Assembly (NCBI GenBank): GCA_005406025.1
Contig: BGZK01001416.1
Span: 62,001-126,000 of the forward strand
Source: Eumeta japonica
Lineage: Eukaryota > Arthropoda > Insecta > Lepidoptera > Psychidae
Length of the DNA stretch: 64,000 nt
Reading direction: 5' to 3'
Part shown: piece after piece, positions 12,789 through 25,960 of the stretch
Position numbering within the stretch: the first letter of the stretch is position 1
How the letters are laid out: each line of letters begins with the position of its first letter
Position numbers and translations under genes: made by a program
The notes under the pieces: generated by a model
Database searches by the model: none
Told to the model about the DNA's origin: nothing
Seen by the model: the letters and a program-made list of their open reading frames with translations, nothing else

Positions 12789-15104
12789 CTCAACCTTCAG
12801 CCAGTCGCAATAACTGAAAGGGACAAGTCCCGATACACCGAAGGGAGCGTAATTAAAGGGGCGAGTGTAGGTCCTAGCTTGGATTAGGAGTGAAGGGAGT
12901 GGAGAACCAGCCGGTATTCGTGCAACCTTTAGCCAGAAACTGGATTAAGGATAGGTTAAAAATAATTCTCCACTTGAATATTACGCAGCACATACTTATT
13001 ATTCATGCGCCTGTTGTATAAACGTAACAATAATTTAAAACATATACACAAAAAATTAATATAAGTACAGAGGTGCGCCTATTGATGTAAGTGGGCCGAG
13101 TTTACATAAGATGTTTGGGTTTAATAATTTCCGTGTTTTCTCAGTGCCGCACAACGGTAGCGTCAAGAACGTTTGAAACGAAGTCTTCTAAGCGGACAAG
13201 ATCGCGTGTTTAAGGAGTTCGCGTGACGCAAATTGCCCTGTCTATCATCGAATGTTTGCGGTCTATAAGTGACATACGCAATTTCTCTATATTTTTCCAT
13301 TATATTGCCCAAGACTCTAGCTAAATGCCACCACGACTATAAATTTTAGGGTTACTATTGTCGTCCATTACCGTCGCTACAGTGGGTGAACCTGTGTCAC
13401 AAATACAGTTTAGGCCACTAGCGTATAAATTGTTAATCTATTGTATATGGTGTTATTTCATGGTGTTACTGCATGCAGTAACAAACAGCAAGCAACCCAT
13501 CGCTGACCCTCGCATCTGTTCTTCCCCTACGAATCCTCATCTAACGAATTGAATATTGATTCGAGAGGATTGACGGATATTGAACACCTAAACCATGTTA
13601 GTTTTTTATTTATTTTAACCGCCAATTAATTAACAATTTTCATGTACGTGAAAATTGCTATAGACACCCGACTTCAAGATAGGGGCATTTAAGAAGCACC
13701 ATGTGTAGTCTTTAGTGCTGTTCATGGAATGAAAAAACAAAATTAAAACAAAAAAAGAAACTTTGATCTTTCGTTTAAATATGATTTAACGCTTCGACGA
13801 AAAAGTAAATAAGCAAACGAACAAGATCCCAGATTAGAAACTTATCACCACGCAAAAGTTGAATTAAATCGATGAACATCAACGGTTGATATCGAGTCAA
13901 TCACATTTAGAGTGATGGCGAAATCAAGTGACAGACAGGAAAATATTTTAAAATCCTCATACAGATGACCTATTAATAATTTCGCTTAGAGCGTAAAAAG
14001 AAAAAGAAAAAAAGTTTTTCAGCGTCTAGATATAAATATTTTGTGATATAAACCTTCGAACAGCCATAAACAAATTCTCGAATGTTCATAAAGGTGTTAT
14101 TTACTTCCACAAACATGATAATAAATTTACTTGCCTTAACGAACCATAACGCTTGAGATACGGCGAGTGGCGTTACCAAGTCTATAACACTACGCGTATC
14201 TTTACGACCGGGAATCCTATAGGGGGATCTAGGGGCGTTTATTTTGCCCATTAACTGCCCACTTTGATTTAATACACGCCATTATAAGGTTCACTCGAGT
14301 GTGTGTACGTCCGGTTGTTATGTGATTCTTGATTGATTTTCATATAGGGGAACCTGAAAAAAATACGGCTAAGTGTGAGTTGAAATTGTGTGGAAAGGGC
14401 TCCGTACTTGCTGTACATCGTGACTTTTAATGGTAGGTGAAATTAAGTAACATGTTTTATACAGTCTTTTTCTTCACGAAAATATTGCCTGTGTCGAAGG
14501 AACTGAAAAACATAGAATTGTTTATTTAGACATTCTCATAAATTATGATTGAAGCTCAAGAGTTCATATTTTGGTTTAATTTTTAAGCTCAATAATATTG
14601 GAGACAAAGAGAGAAATACTGGATTTTCGTATATATATACTTTAATATATTTTAAACAGCGCACTTTAAAATTACTGCAAAAAATATTTATATTTGTTAT
14701 AACATACCTATTGATTTTTAATTTCTTTATTAGCTTCTCCAAAATTAATCCCCAAAAAACAGAATTCATTTATTTACGTTGCATATTTGTGTTTCGGCCA
14801 ACTAACTCTATATATGTGCTAACATTTCCGTACAGAAGATTCGAAAAAATACAGGATGTTACGAACGGACAAAGAGACAGACAGACACACGAATTATCCT
14901 TTAAGGTAGACAGGATTCTGTTTTTGCATCAGATTTATGGAACAAACACGAGTTGTCCATAACAATATCATTTTACGGCTATTGATTGATTTTATTTTAT
15001 TTATCAAGTGGAAAGTTTCTTAAAATGTTAATTTAAAAGTACATTTTACATTCAACGATATTTGAATAAAAATATTATTTTGAGTAATCAAACTAAGGTT
15101 CGAA
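12789..15104. other. Non-coding stretch, partly unclassified repeat
   Basis: 14100-14300 is a moderately GC-rich unique-looking patch. 14740-14830 (aaaattaatccccaaaaaac, tttatttacgttgcatat) resembles 30799-30900, which suggests a shared degenerate repeat. The 137-codon ORF at 14549-14962 overlaps this repeat and has no protein features. Confidence 0.4.
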
Positions 15105-15350
15105 ATAAGTGCTAGCTCAGTGGTAGGACATTCGACTTCCAAATCGGAGGGTACTGTTTTCTTAAGTACCTCCACCATTACCAATCACTAACTCACTTCC
15201 AGGCTATAAATAAATATAACAACCTCTGAATGTGGAATCTGCAAATAGCGAAGGTGCTAGTAATCTGTGATATTGCGGTCAGTTAAATACGAAACGTGGA
15301 TCCGAGCTCTGGCTACAGAATATTTGAAACTATCCCGTGATATGAAAAAA
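15105..15350 (+). repeat. tRNA-derived SINE
   Basis: gtgctagctcagtggtagga resembles an A-box region and cgacttccaaatcgg resembles an anticodon stem-loop with TCC. The following T-arm is replaced by unrelated sequence, so this is a SINE or a tRNA relic, not a working tRNA gene. Confidence 0.5.
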
Positions 15351-16349
15351 TAAGGCAGGATATACCTATGTAAGAATTGAATAAAAAGTACATATTACTT
15401 TTTATTACAAGAACCTTTTAAGCCATTAAAAACATAAAAAAAAAGTATTAATATACGAAAATAATCAGACAATGGTCTATTAGAATATTGTTATTAAAGC
15501 ATCATCGTGTTCCTCGTATTATCACATCAAATAAGACAAGACAAATATTTATATTAATTACATCGGATGAAGTTGCAATATCCAATTATAATGCCAACTT
15601 AGAAATAATCATCCTATCAGCATACACAACATTTTCAAAACGGAACTCGACGTTTTGACGCCTGCATGCATAGCGTCATTTAAGTAAATGTAGTTTATTG
15701 TTGTTGGCGTGTGAAGAATATTTCAGACTGTTTCAAACATGACTTTTAATTCTCATATAAGAGTTCAATTAATTGGGGTCGATTTAAACCCGTGCGAATA
15801 TTCTATTGACCTTTTTCTTCCCACTAACCTTTCCCTAAGTACCAAAGGTAACGAAAATAAAGTTTTTAAAAACTTTTAACAAGTCCGTCATCAACAAACT
15901 CTTATGGCTTATAGCACGTTTCAAATTGCACTGAAAATGATCTGTTTTGTGAATATCACTGAGAGAAATACATAGATTAATATTGATTGAATATATATTA
16001 AATTAACGATACAAATATATATACACATGTAATTTTAAAATGTATAGTTTTAAATTTTTAATGAAAATATAAGAAAATCCGTTATTTCCTCTTTAATCCC
16101 GAAACTAATGAATCTTCAAATCTGAAATCAGTACGAAATATAGGGGCTTATTCATAGTTTACTCTAAAAATTAAACAAAAAGTCTTTGGAATTCCATGGG
16201 ATATACAAAATAAATGTAGAATAGAAAAGTAAATCTGTATTCTTATAGGTTGTGTAATAATGTGCCAACGACAACTAGAACGATGTTTTATAGTACGGAT
16301 ACCTCTATAAGCGAACTCGATTCGCTCTTATCTCATTTTTAACTTAAAC
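15351..16349. other. Non-coding AT-rich sequence
   Basis: Nothing recognised. Confidence 0.4.
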
Positions 16350-16394
16350 AAATAGCCACTGCAAAGCCCCTTCGCAGCTGTGCAGTGGCTATTT
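16350..16394. repeat. Inverted repeat, 14-bp perfect arms, 17-nt loop
   Basis: aaatagccactgca pairs with tgcagtggctattt; the loop is GC-rich. Confidence 0.9.
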
Positions 16395-17059
16395 CATTAC
16401 ACTGGCACAACGATATGAATGTTATAACATAGTTCAGTTAACGGTTGATCGCTCATCACCTATGTGAGTCTAAATAAGCACTGTTCTCTTTACTAGTGAT
16501 TGTCTTGAAATACATAAATACAGAACAAGCTTTCTCGTTATCTCGCTTCCGTCGGCATATATTGCTGTCTGTATTTCGCAGCTATTTAATAAAACTGTGA
16601 CTTGATACTACTAACGGCTTTATTTTATTTATTTTATTGGTTTTGTTTGATTTTACTTTATTCACGTCATAGATAAAAACGTAACGCTGCTGAAACCGAG
16701 TGCTTATACTATATCGTGTGTGGTTAAGTAAGTCACAGTTGAACAAGATCGGCCAAATTTGACAACTCGCTACGCTACGTTTGAAAACAATATTATTTTT
16801 ATACTTGAATCAACTTCTTTTGCGAACTTACGAATGTGTTTTGTTTAAACATAGCTCAGTGGGTAAGCAGTAACACTTTTTTCGGAATGTGTTTCTCGTT
16901 AGTTCGTATGAATTTGGCCTAATTACCACCTTGTGGCACACGAGTAATATGAGAATGCACATGAAAATACATAATAACTGACACAACAATTTTTTATACC
17001 GAAAATCCCCATATAAATAATATCTACGATCTAACTTACAAACGTTTTGTTGAGCAGCA
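16395..17059. other. Non-coding stretch with a tRNA-like relic
   Basis: 16850-16925 has atagctcagtgggtaagcag (A-box-like) and ttagttcgtatga (weak B-box); most likely a SINE relic. Nothing else is recognised. Confidence 0.35.
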
Positions 17060-17225
17060 CAATTCTTATAATTGATCACTATACTCACGCCTATACCCAC
17101 AAGGGTAGGCACACACCACAAATCTACACACGGTATAATGTTTTCATAATATCTGTTCTTGCTTCGCGGACATACATTAATCGTTTAATGAAATTCATTG
17201 GTTTCGGATACTTAAAATTGGCACT
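17060..17225 (-). repeat. 3' end of a non-LTR retrotransposon
   Basis: actcacgcctatacccacaa then gggtaggca, with a downstream body (ttaatcgtttaatgaa) resembling 29650-29680 (caatcgtttcatgtaa). Confidence 0.55.
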
Positions 17226-18860
17226 GCAATAATGTTTATATGTCGCTGATTTTGTTCTACCGAGATTCCCGAGGTCTAAACTAACCCCACCGGTTATTAT
17301 AAGATACCAGGAGGCCATAACGAAACAAGAATTCGTATTCTCCACAATGCCGAGTAATGATAATAGCAATTCGTGAGATACAGTCGCGGCTGCATAACGG
17401 TGCTGTGACCCTCTCCCCCGCTCCTCGCCGCCTGGTATCCTACGAAGGCTCACTCGGGCTCTACCGGCAATGTCACTTCTGAACTATCTCGTACTTAAAA
17501 TAAAATTGACTGCATGTGGCCATACATCGATGTCAGCATAAGTTTTGAACAATATATCATTTAAAACAGTATATGCTGTACATTCCATCTACGAAGTATA
17601 TACTTTTTAATTGGTAGGCTTGAGAGTTACATGCACTTAAAAAATATTTCAGTACAAAAAAAAAACACGTGCAAAAACAAAGCACTGATATTTGCTTGTT
17701 TATCAACTTTATCGACACTATAATATATACATGCCTTATCAGTAAATATAAATATCGACATTTTTTTTTTAACATTTTCGTGGAAATATTTGAAATAAAT
17801 AACATAATTCTTTCATAACGTTCATAAATCGGTCTCGTCTCTCTCTAAAACCAAAAGTTTTTATACAACGCAAATATTTTCGAAAAGTCTGCTTTCTTCT
17901 TCTTCCCTAAAAGCGTTCTGGATTTTTTATTATACCATGAAGTTCATGACCACAAATATATTTTATTTTCAAATATACCGAATAACCAAACCTATCTCGA
18001 ACTGAACACAGAGCGAATACGACGTGATAAAAAATACGACGAGTTTATCTCAACAGTCCGGCTATCGGTTATTTTTACCGCGAAACTAGTGAATTGTTTG
18101 TTAACTGTTATAAGAGATTACAGAGGCCTCTCTCGGAGATATTTCAATACCGCACTTCACGGTTATAAACTGCCAACAGCTATCTTTTAGTTAGAGCGGT
18201 GACAAACTGACAGACGGAAGGTGGTACTCGCTTTGAAACGGGCCGATTGTAACGAAGAGTCGTGCTGATATATAAATAATGACATTGATGGTTGTCATTC
18301 ACCTGACGTATGATATTATTGCGCCATCTCGAAAATTGTGACTAAAACTAAAATACCTTTAAATATTTATTAATCAATGTGACAAACGTACCTATCGCAT
18401 TATGTATTATTATAGTGCATCCAATTTAATATACGTACTATAATAGCGCAAGTTAATGCTTTTTACATAGCGCTAGATTTCTCTCGAAACTTCGGCGGCG
18501 TGGACAAACAATAAGTTACTCTTTTTCTATTCAATATTGACTCCACTCTAGACTTGTTTTCTGTCTTATATATACTCGATTCTCCCTAGTCCCGGTGACA
18601 GTGTCGATCTTGGTTGGACCTGTAATAAAATAGCTTTGATAACTGTAATCAATATGTTTTTAAGTAATGATATTCGTGTTATGTCCTGTTTAAACGCAGC
18701 AATAAAACAGAAAATAAATTCATTTTCCCGTAACAATATTGATAGTCTATATAAAAAAATTCAACTTCTGTATGTTTATCATCGTAAAACGTCGTTAGAT
18801 TGACTTGAAATTTTACACAATATTGTATTTGAATACGCGCGTGTTTTCATTATATATATT
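17226..18860. other. Non-coding stretch
   Basis: 17280-17470 and 18000-18330 are unique-looking, somewhat GC-richer patches without ORFs. Nothing else is recognised. Confidence 0.35.
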
Positions 18861-18869
18861 AGCATTTAG

Positions 18870-19220
18870 CCCCGACTTTGTACCTATTTGTATTTATACT
18901 AACAAACCGAACTTCTACACCGATCCTAAGAACTCTTTCACGCATAGAAAGCTACATACGTATATATACGTATAGACGTATTTTCGAACTAGCATTTGCT
19001 TTGGCTTCGTACAAACCGTAACCGAGGGATATCGAAAATGACACAGGGAGCAGAATTGAAAGCCGAGTCCGGAATCGAAATGGCGAACGGATCCAGAGTG
19101 GTAATTGTGTGTTAAGATCGGGATCAGAAATGGTAGCGGTATGAGGTTAGAATTGATTAGTGAGATGACTCAATATAAAAAATTAAAGAATACATTCTAT
19201 GTCTTTGCTAAGTTGCAGGT
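18870..19220 (+). repeat. Copy of the degenerate purine-rich dispersed repeat
   Basis: Head aactagcatttgctttggct, core gatcgggatcagaaatgg, end gaatacattctatgtcttt, as in the 890-1170 copy. Confidence 0.55.
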
Positions 19221-19954
19221 GGAAAGCCAGTATATTTAAATACAGTTAAAATACTTATTGTTCAAATTATAGTCCTATCAAAATATAATTGACAATATTA
19301 CAAGTATAATTGTTACTTTTCTTTTTTTAAGTAATCACAACATTACATAGACAGACATAAAAAATTAAAAAGACACAATTTACATTCGTTTCAATTCTTG
19401 ACCTATAGTCGTTTTTTTGTTAAAAAAAATAGGCAAGTTTTCTCCATCTGTAAATAAATTTAATCTAAATTACATAAAACCAGATTACTCTTACGCCTAT
19501 TTTACAATAGACAGAAACAGAATAAAACTTTTTTTTTATTCGTTGTTCTATTGAAATAGAGGTCTAAACAACTCAATCATCGGACCACAATGAAAAAAAA
19601 AACACTGCGATTTGGACATCGTTTCGCGTTGTCCGCGCACGAATGCGCGCTCTCATTTACAGAATAAAACTAAAAAAATGTACTGTGACAACACCACAAA
19701 TAACCTTTGATCCGTCTTCGTGCGAAACTCGAATAACAGCGAAAAACAAGTACATAATGGCGAAATGAAAACAAAATAATTTCGAAAGATTCATACTAAC
19801 ACGCCGTTTAAATATCGACGAGCCTATTATTATATAAACATATGCGTGTGGCGAAGAAAATTATGATCTATTATATAGATACATAATATCTTTAGTTTGT
19901 ACTGTAGAAGCGCCGTGCCGTACTCCAGTACCCACAATCCTTTTATTTCAAACT
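19221..19954. other. Non-coding AT-rich sequence
   Basis: Nothing recognised. Confidence 0.4.
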
Positions 19955-20705
19955 AGCGGTCACCCGCCCGCTTCGCCGGGCCTAAACTTAAATTCAGCAA
20001 TGTTTTTTTATTATTCAAATATGCCTCCGGTTTCGCTTCCGTGGATATAGATAGAATAAGTTCATTATCTCTATCGACCTTCCGTGGATATAGATTAGAA
20101 TGAGTTCATCATCTCTATCGACCTTCCGTGGATATAGATTAGAATGAGTTCATCATCTCTATCGACCTTCCGTGGATATAGATTAGAATGAGTTCATCAT
20201 CTTCATCTTCTCTATCGACCGATTTTTCTATCAAATTTGATCGCGATCACGGTCTATTTCTCGATGTCAGTTCTGGTTTCCAGGGGGTCCGGTCTCCGTC
20301 CCGCGCTTGATTTCAATGCCGGTCTCGATACCGATCTTGGTCCTCCCATGGGCGTTAATGGTAGTAATATATTCATACTGGAACGGACATCGAAACGACA
20401 ACGAAATGTATAACATAACATAACAATTGCCGGTATTCATACATTGTTATCATAAAAGGTAATGTTGTTATATATATAATGTAATATAATCTTATATCCC
20501 ATTTGAGGACATAATATATCTCTATGCAAAATTTGATTACAATTCGTGCAGCCGTCAGTATATGACAAACATCCATACTAACACACTTTCGACATTTTTT
20601 TATATTATAAACGGCCTATAACCATCTACAAACGATTCTGCATGGAATGACCGCAGTCCTATACTGATATGATCAGTATTTTTTATGTGAATGAACTTCA
20701 AAAAA
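19955..20705 (+). repeat. Composite dispersed repeat carrying a minisatellite
   Basis: The head cccgcccgcttcgccgggcc and the tail ccatctacaaacgattctgc / atttttttatgtgaatg-like end match the shorter copy at 45490-45660. Between them lie the minisatellite (20037-20219) and a 'tctcgataccgatcttggtc' type core. Confidence 0.55.
20037..20219 (+). repeat. Minisatellite, four units of about 44 bp
   Basis: The unit starts ttccgtggatatagattaga and ends tctctatcgacc. The middle copies are identical, the first has small changes and the last has a short internal expansion (atcttcatcttc). Confidence 0.95.
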
Positions 20706-20734
20706 AAAGGAACTTCATTTTATGTATATGGAGA

Positions 20735-20895
20735 TTGAGGGATTCGCGTCTCAGGCACTACACGATAACGGGGGCGGGTCGGGAGATGCCACTCTCCGAC
20801 TCCGGGACCGACGACTTAAGGCGATAACGCGACGAGGAGAGGGGGGTGTTCCCGCGCGCCGCTTTGCCGATCACGGGCATCCGACCGACGAGTAA
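20735..20895. other. GC-rich island
   Basis: Abrupt GC- and CpG-rich stretch (cgggggcgggtcgggagatg; cccgcgcgccgctttgccga). No protein-like ORF. Confidence 0.3.
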
Positions 20896-22480
20896 ACGAG
20901 CTGGATTATAGAACTGGCGCATAGGAAAAATGAAATAGCAGTAGTGCGCGTGACCTCAAAATGAAAGACGTAAGCGCCAGACCACAAAAAATCGTTTAAA
21001 ATAAAACGACGCTAGTAAATATAAAAAAAAAATAAACTGTTTTGCCGGCATTTTGAAAAATATTAGTACCGTTCCCTTGAAAAAGAGGTACAAAAAATCC
21101 AGTCACCGATTCCGAACTGCAGCTAGAAAGACAAATTATCAAGGTCTGATTTGAAATTTAATTCTGTCGAGAAAATTTATATTCCTATCGTGTATTCCTT
21201 TTACAGTGCCCCGAGTTAGGTGATGAAAAACATATACCTAAAGTACTTTTCATCAATGTATCACCTTAACATGTTCCCGAGACACTGAGCAAAGGTTAAC
21301 TTTGAATTAGGTTAGGAACTCACAGGTTGATTCAGGATATAATTTTGAATGGTGATTATCAAATGTTACCATAAACAATATCACAGTGACTAATAATAAG
21401 GAATGCAAACATGCACCGAATTGTCTTATTGCAGTATTCCCATACAAACTTAGAATCTACAAATCACTGCTTTCTTTGCGAAATATGCAAATGCAAATTT
21501 GAATTTTAAATTTATTTTTTGCTCATGAATAATTTTAATGGTACTGTGATTTGCTTGGTGCGCACGTCGACGGCGCAAAAATATTTATACCTCGTTGTCA
21601 GGTATCTTGTTTTTGGGGTTCATTACCTCGAAGAAAAAATGGAACCCTTACAAGCTTGCTTTGTCCTCCTGCCTGCGTATCGTTATTAGAAGATCAAGTT
21701 AAAGTTAATATAGTTCTACAGTTCCTTAAACGTATAAAAAAATCGAAATTACAAATTAAATCACCCAAAATATACGGTCATTATGACACATATTTTGGTA
21801 CTGGCACACTCCCTCGCCAAAATATAAACAGTATTACTCGTTGCCTTAAATCATAAAATTTGGTAAATAGTAGTCAGAGTAAAAGTGAGAATTCAAAAAT
21901 TTTTCATTTGTGGTTATATCACACAAAAATTATCTATGGAAGAATATTTATTGATTTCCCAAAAAAAAATCCTTAATAGTACAGTCATTCCAAACTTTCA
22001 GGACTGTGAGTCCGACTCGCATTTGTCTGAATTAGGATGTAAAATTAAAATGAAAAATTGATTCGGAATAACAAATATTGATATAAATTTTTATTAATCG
22101 GAAACTAAATAAATAATAGGTTTATTTAACAGAAGTCCAGGGATACTTTGAGGTTCAGAAATTTCTAATTAATAAATGTCGAACATAACATCACCGTTTG
22201 ATTATCTTTATCGATAACTAAAATATCTTATTACTTTTAGTGAGTAATTGTATATTTTCATGGCAATTTGTATTTTGATATGGTTTCGCTCTTGTGCTAT
22301 GTAGTGCCAAAAGCCCGCTGATACTGCTTAAAGTGACGTTTTCAATTTTTTTGGAGATTCTTCAAAATCTACACAAAATAGGAAATCTGCTTAGATTTCT
22401 TACTTATATTAAAGATAGGTACTTACCTACCACTTTTTGGAATGTCACAACCCTAAAATCAATCAATTCATGCATTTAAA
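20896..22480. other. Non-coding stretch with a fragment of a dispersed repeat
   Basis: 21590-21690 (ttttggggttcattacctcg, aaaaatggaacccttacaag) resembles the 'ggaacccttata' end of the repeat at 38529-39312. The 101-codon ORF at 21551 reads through it and is not a gene. Confidence 0.4.
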
Positions 22481-22489
22481 AGATATTCA

Positions 22490-22645
22490 AACACATACAT
22501 ACATACATACGCACGCTCACAATTCCACACGTGCGCGCGGGCGTGCACAGACAGGCATACAAAAGCGGAGGGAGAGATAGAGAGCGGGAAAAGATAAAAA
22601 GAGAGAAGGAGGGACTGAGAAGGGGCGAGGGGGGGAGACATACGG
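22490..22645. repeat. Low-complexity tract: (ACAT)n then purine-rich
   Basis: A short acatacatacatacatac run, a cgcgcgggcg patch, then about 80 bases of almost pure G/A (gggagagatagagagcggga). Minus-strand ORFs over it are low-complexity artefacts. Confidence 0.8.
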
Positions 22646-24127
22646 ACATCCCTCTGAAAATGGACATAATACCTTCTTAAGATCATAAAACCTCCGCATA
22701 GTGAAAATCGAAGTGACTCAATATAAGGAAACAACTACCCCAATTTTGCTAATTTTTGCAATTTTCTTAGCGGAAACTTAAAAAGCGTTCAATATGGAAA
22801 ACTAACGAAAAGTCATACATCTACAAAATTATTTTTCTCTCTACATTAATCGTATTCTTAGCCAAATCGGAATATTTATCTAGTTAGAGAACTGCGTAGG
22901 TTCATAATAAACTGGAAATTATTGGGCAATACTGTAATACTGAGCCCCAAGCATTTTGGATATCTTACATGTCAGCGGTAATTCGCTCGCATGCTTATAA
23001 GGGAATGTGACGCGAATACAATCGGGCTCCAGATGTCACAAACGCACGGCAGATGTAACGAGCCCTGCGTATTTCTGTAACAATGCTGTTTGCAGATGTT
23101 GCCATGCGCGTGCGCTTAACACGTGCCGACGTTGAGAAAAAAATGCTGTTATTAAAAGTCTACACAACAATGCGTCGTCGCGAGAAGTTTATAAAGAAAC
23201 CTCATATCACAAACTTATTTTATGCTCATATTAAGATAATATACATTTTCATAGCAATCGTTGTTTATTATCCCGTTAAAAATAAACTTACTGTCATACC
23301 GATGGATGCTTATGATATGCGGATGTGTGCATATAAATTTTACATTATGACATAGAAAAAAAAATAGTGCGTAGAGTCCCTCCGCGCGGAAGAAGTGAAA
23401 CTTCGTAATGTGGAAATGAAAATACATCAGCGATCGAGGGATTAGAATTTCTGACACAATAATGCATAAGTTTATATCTTTGAGAACTTGTAACACAAGG
23501 TTCATTAGTAAGGCCTTGAAAAGTTTAATATGCCAATGGTTTTACAATATGTTCCTATGATCCCTATCTAAATTTCTACAATTTCTCGTCATTCTTTCCT
23601 TCTTCGAAATGACAATAGAATTTTTTAAAAGCCACTACACAGCAAACTAAATTTAGAGGTACAATTAAACTCATTTTTATGATTTTCAGTTGAATAGTTT
23701 ACGATAAAAATTGAATAATACCGATTCGTATTAGAATGATTTTTATTTTGCCCTTTCTGAAATCACAACAGCTCTCTAGAGAGTGAGATCTTTTATATCT
23801 TTTTCTTTGAAACGATTAGGAGTTTTTCAAACTTTTAAAAAGCTTTCAAACAATTTTGACATGTTTCGTATCGTATACCTTTATCATTAGATTACAAATA
23901 ACGGTAATCAAAACGATTGTACCATATTTCGGAAAAGTCTAATTTCTTATAATCTATTTCAAAAGCAGAAAAAAAAGGCCATTCGGCAGCCGAAATGGAA
24001 GTAGATTTCATTTTATTTTCACACGTAATTCATGTGAAATATGTAATTTTCGGGTTTAAAATTTTTAAAATGCTGTAATTTCTGAACTAGTTGACCAGTT
24101 TGGCTCAAATATGAACTCAACCTTTGT
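22646..24127. other. Non-coding stretch
   Basis: No supported gene. agatgtaacgagccctgcgt near 23050 resembles agatgtaacgcgccctgtaa near 24550, a small shared motif. Confidence 0.35.
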
Positions 24128-24194
24128 AATCGTCCATAGAAAATGTATGTTGAGTATCTTAATAAAACTCAACATACATTTTCTATGGACGATT
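24128..24194. repeat. Perfect 28-bp inverted repeat, 11-nt loop
   Basis: The left arm 24128-24155 (aatcgtccatagaaaatgta...) is exactly complementary to 24167-24194. The RNA would form a 28-bp perfect stem. Not recognised as a known microRNA. Confidence 0.95.
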
Positions 24195-25590
24195 ATATAT
24201 AATCTCTATGTATAAATGTATAGAAATACATGTATAAACTTTTGAACCATATGTATTTTCTGGCTCAGCTCGTCGAGTTAAGTCAGAAAACAGCAAAATT
24301 TTTCAAAAGTTCTGTCATGAGAACAAGCACAATAGTTAGATTTTTATGAAATCTACTAAAAACGGTCTTTGAGCTGTTCTACTTTCTTACCGTAACCATT
24401 CGCTTCATGCATCGCTATCGTATCGTTTTCTATAATTTTGTTAAACCTCTACGATTATGCGTACTTTAGATAAGGGAAGCATTAGTGATCAACAACCAGT
24501 TTGGTTTCAAACATTTTTAGCAAATACAGCGCGGGCGCAGGGTGCGTTACAGATGTAACGCGCCCTGTAACGCATCTTGGTAATCCTTTTTTTAGACTAT
24601 CGACTGTGAAGTAACTTAAAAATACATCAATTCTTATTCACTTATTAAGACCATAACCACGACATTTTCAGATATTTAAAAGAAAATGGGACAGGTATTT
24701 TGGTACATCCCTTTATACAAAGCTAACCATATATTAAATAACACATTAAAGGGAAGGGAGAGGGGTCAACAAAATTTGACGACCTATGACAAGGCGGAGG
24801 GCGATTCATAAGTTTCGTGACGTCACGTTAATAATACTCTAAACTTTGACTTCTTTGAAATTTGAAATCGAATTTTGAAAAAAAAATCTTGGTATTGTTG
24901 TTTTAATACGTATGAAATATGTGATATCACAGCACTTTCATACCGATGTAACCATCTGTGACAAGGACGGGGTTTCCAAAAATCATGAAATTTCCGTGAT
25001 GTAGTTTATGGACAGCCTCTCAAGATGAATAGTGAAACTATATATATAAAATAATAAGCATTTTCATTAATATAAAAGCAAAGACAAATTAGGATCATAA
25101 TAATATAATTCTACGCATTAGCCGTAAACAATAAAGGGACAGAGCTTGTTCAAATTAAAATGTTGCGTCCCTCTACAAAATTGATATATTTCAATATATT
25201 ATAGCGAATAGTGGAGTTGTCCTCAACGTCAAGGGAACAAGCAATGAATAAATGCAACAGTTTAGTCCAGACAAGCTGTACTTTATTTCTGGTAATTTAT
25301 TCTGAAAAAAGTTGGCGACGCCTGTAAAATCTCAAAAGTCAATGTCCGTTTTTATTTCTGCCTTAGAACTGGACGATAGCACAGTACGTTTACGCACGCA
25401 ATAGACTTTCGAAGGCTTACGTAAACTTTTTAATTTCGCAATTTCCAAGTTTCACTTTAATCAAATCATAAGGTACGACTAAACATTATAACGCGCACTT
25501 GTACGCTCACAACATCTCGCTAATTCGTTATATTCTAACTTTTAATTATAAGGGGGGGTCTAATATGAAAAGCGGTCGAGTCCGATACGT
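24195..25590. other. Non-coding stretch
   Basis: Nothing recognised apart from a short imperfect palindrome near 24540-24570 (gggtgcgttacagatgtaac). Confidence 0.4.
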
Positions 25591-25960
25591 CATTATTGTA
25601 ATTTGCCGCCTTCGATATTAGGCCCCCGAATTAGTGAGTTAGCCGCCTCTCGTGGCCGCCGCCTCGTGGCTCTCATTAAACGACGAAGGAGAAAGTCTGT
25701 TTACACGTGAGGAGCACACGATGCGTATCTTAATGAGGGCTCAGCGGTAGAAACTTACCGGCGAGCGTTGAATAAATGCTAGGAAATAATGCAACGCGCA
25801 TAAAGCGGCGGATACACGATTAGCGGCTCCGCGTACTGCGATGGAAACGGTAATCCAATTACCGATTGAATCAAATTATACGTCATTCGGTAGAATCGGA
25901 AGAAAAAAAAACACCGGACGAGTGCGAATAGGCCTCGCGCTCCGATGGTCCCGTACAAGC
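25591..25960. other. GC-rich island with homeodomain-like motifs
   Basis: CpG-rich sequence (gtggccgccgcctcgtggct) interspersed with TCATTAAA, TTAATGAG and AATTAG. Overlapping ORFs occur on both strands. The combination is compatible with a developmental enhancer, but that is inference. Confidence 0.3.

Noticed and set aside
14549..14962. 137-codon plus-strand ORF, the longest in the window
   Set aside because: AT-rich, composition-driven residues (I, F, Y, N, K), no motif, and overlaps a degenerate repeat related to 30799-30900.
15105..15180. Apparent tRNA-Gly (TCC)
   Set aside because: A-box and anticodon arm look right, but the T-arm and acceptor stem do not pair; best read as a SINE relic.
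16850..16925. tRNA-like sequence with tagctcagtgggtaagc
   Set aside because: B box degenerate and no cloverleaf can be closed.
20037..20219. Regular repeats considered as a CRISPR array
   Set aside because: Units are contiguous tandem copies without unique spacers, and the genome is eukaryotic.
22468..22734. Three overlapping minus-strand ORFs rich in Ser/Pro/Leu
   Set aside because: They translate a GA/ACAT low-complexity tract.
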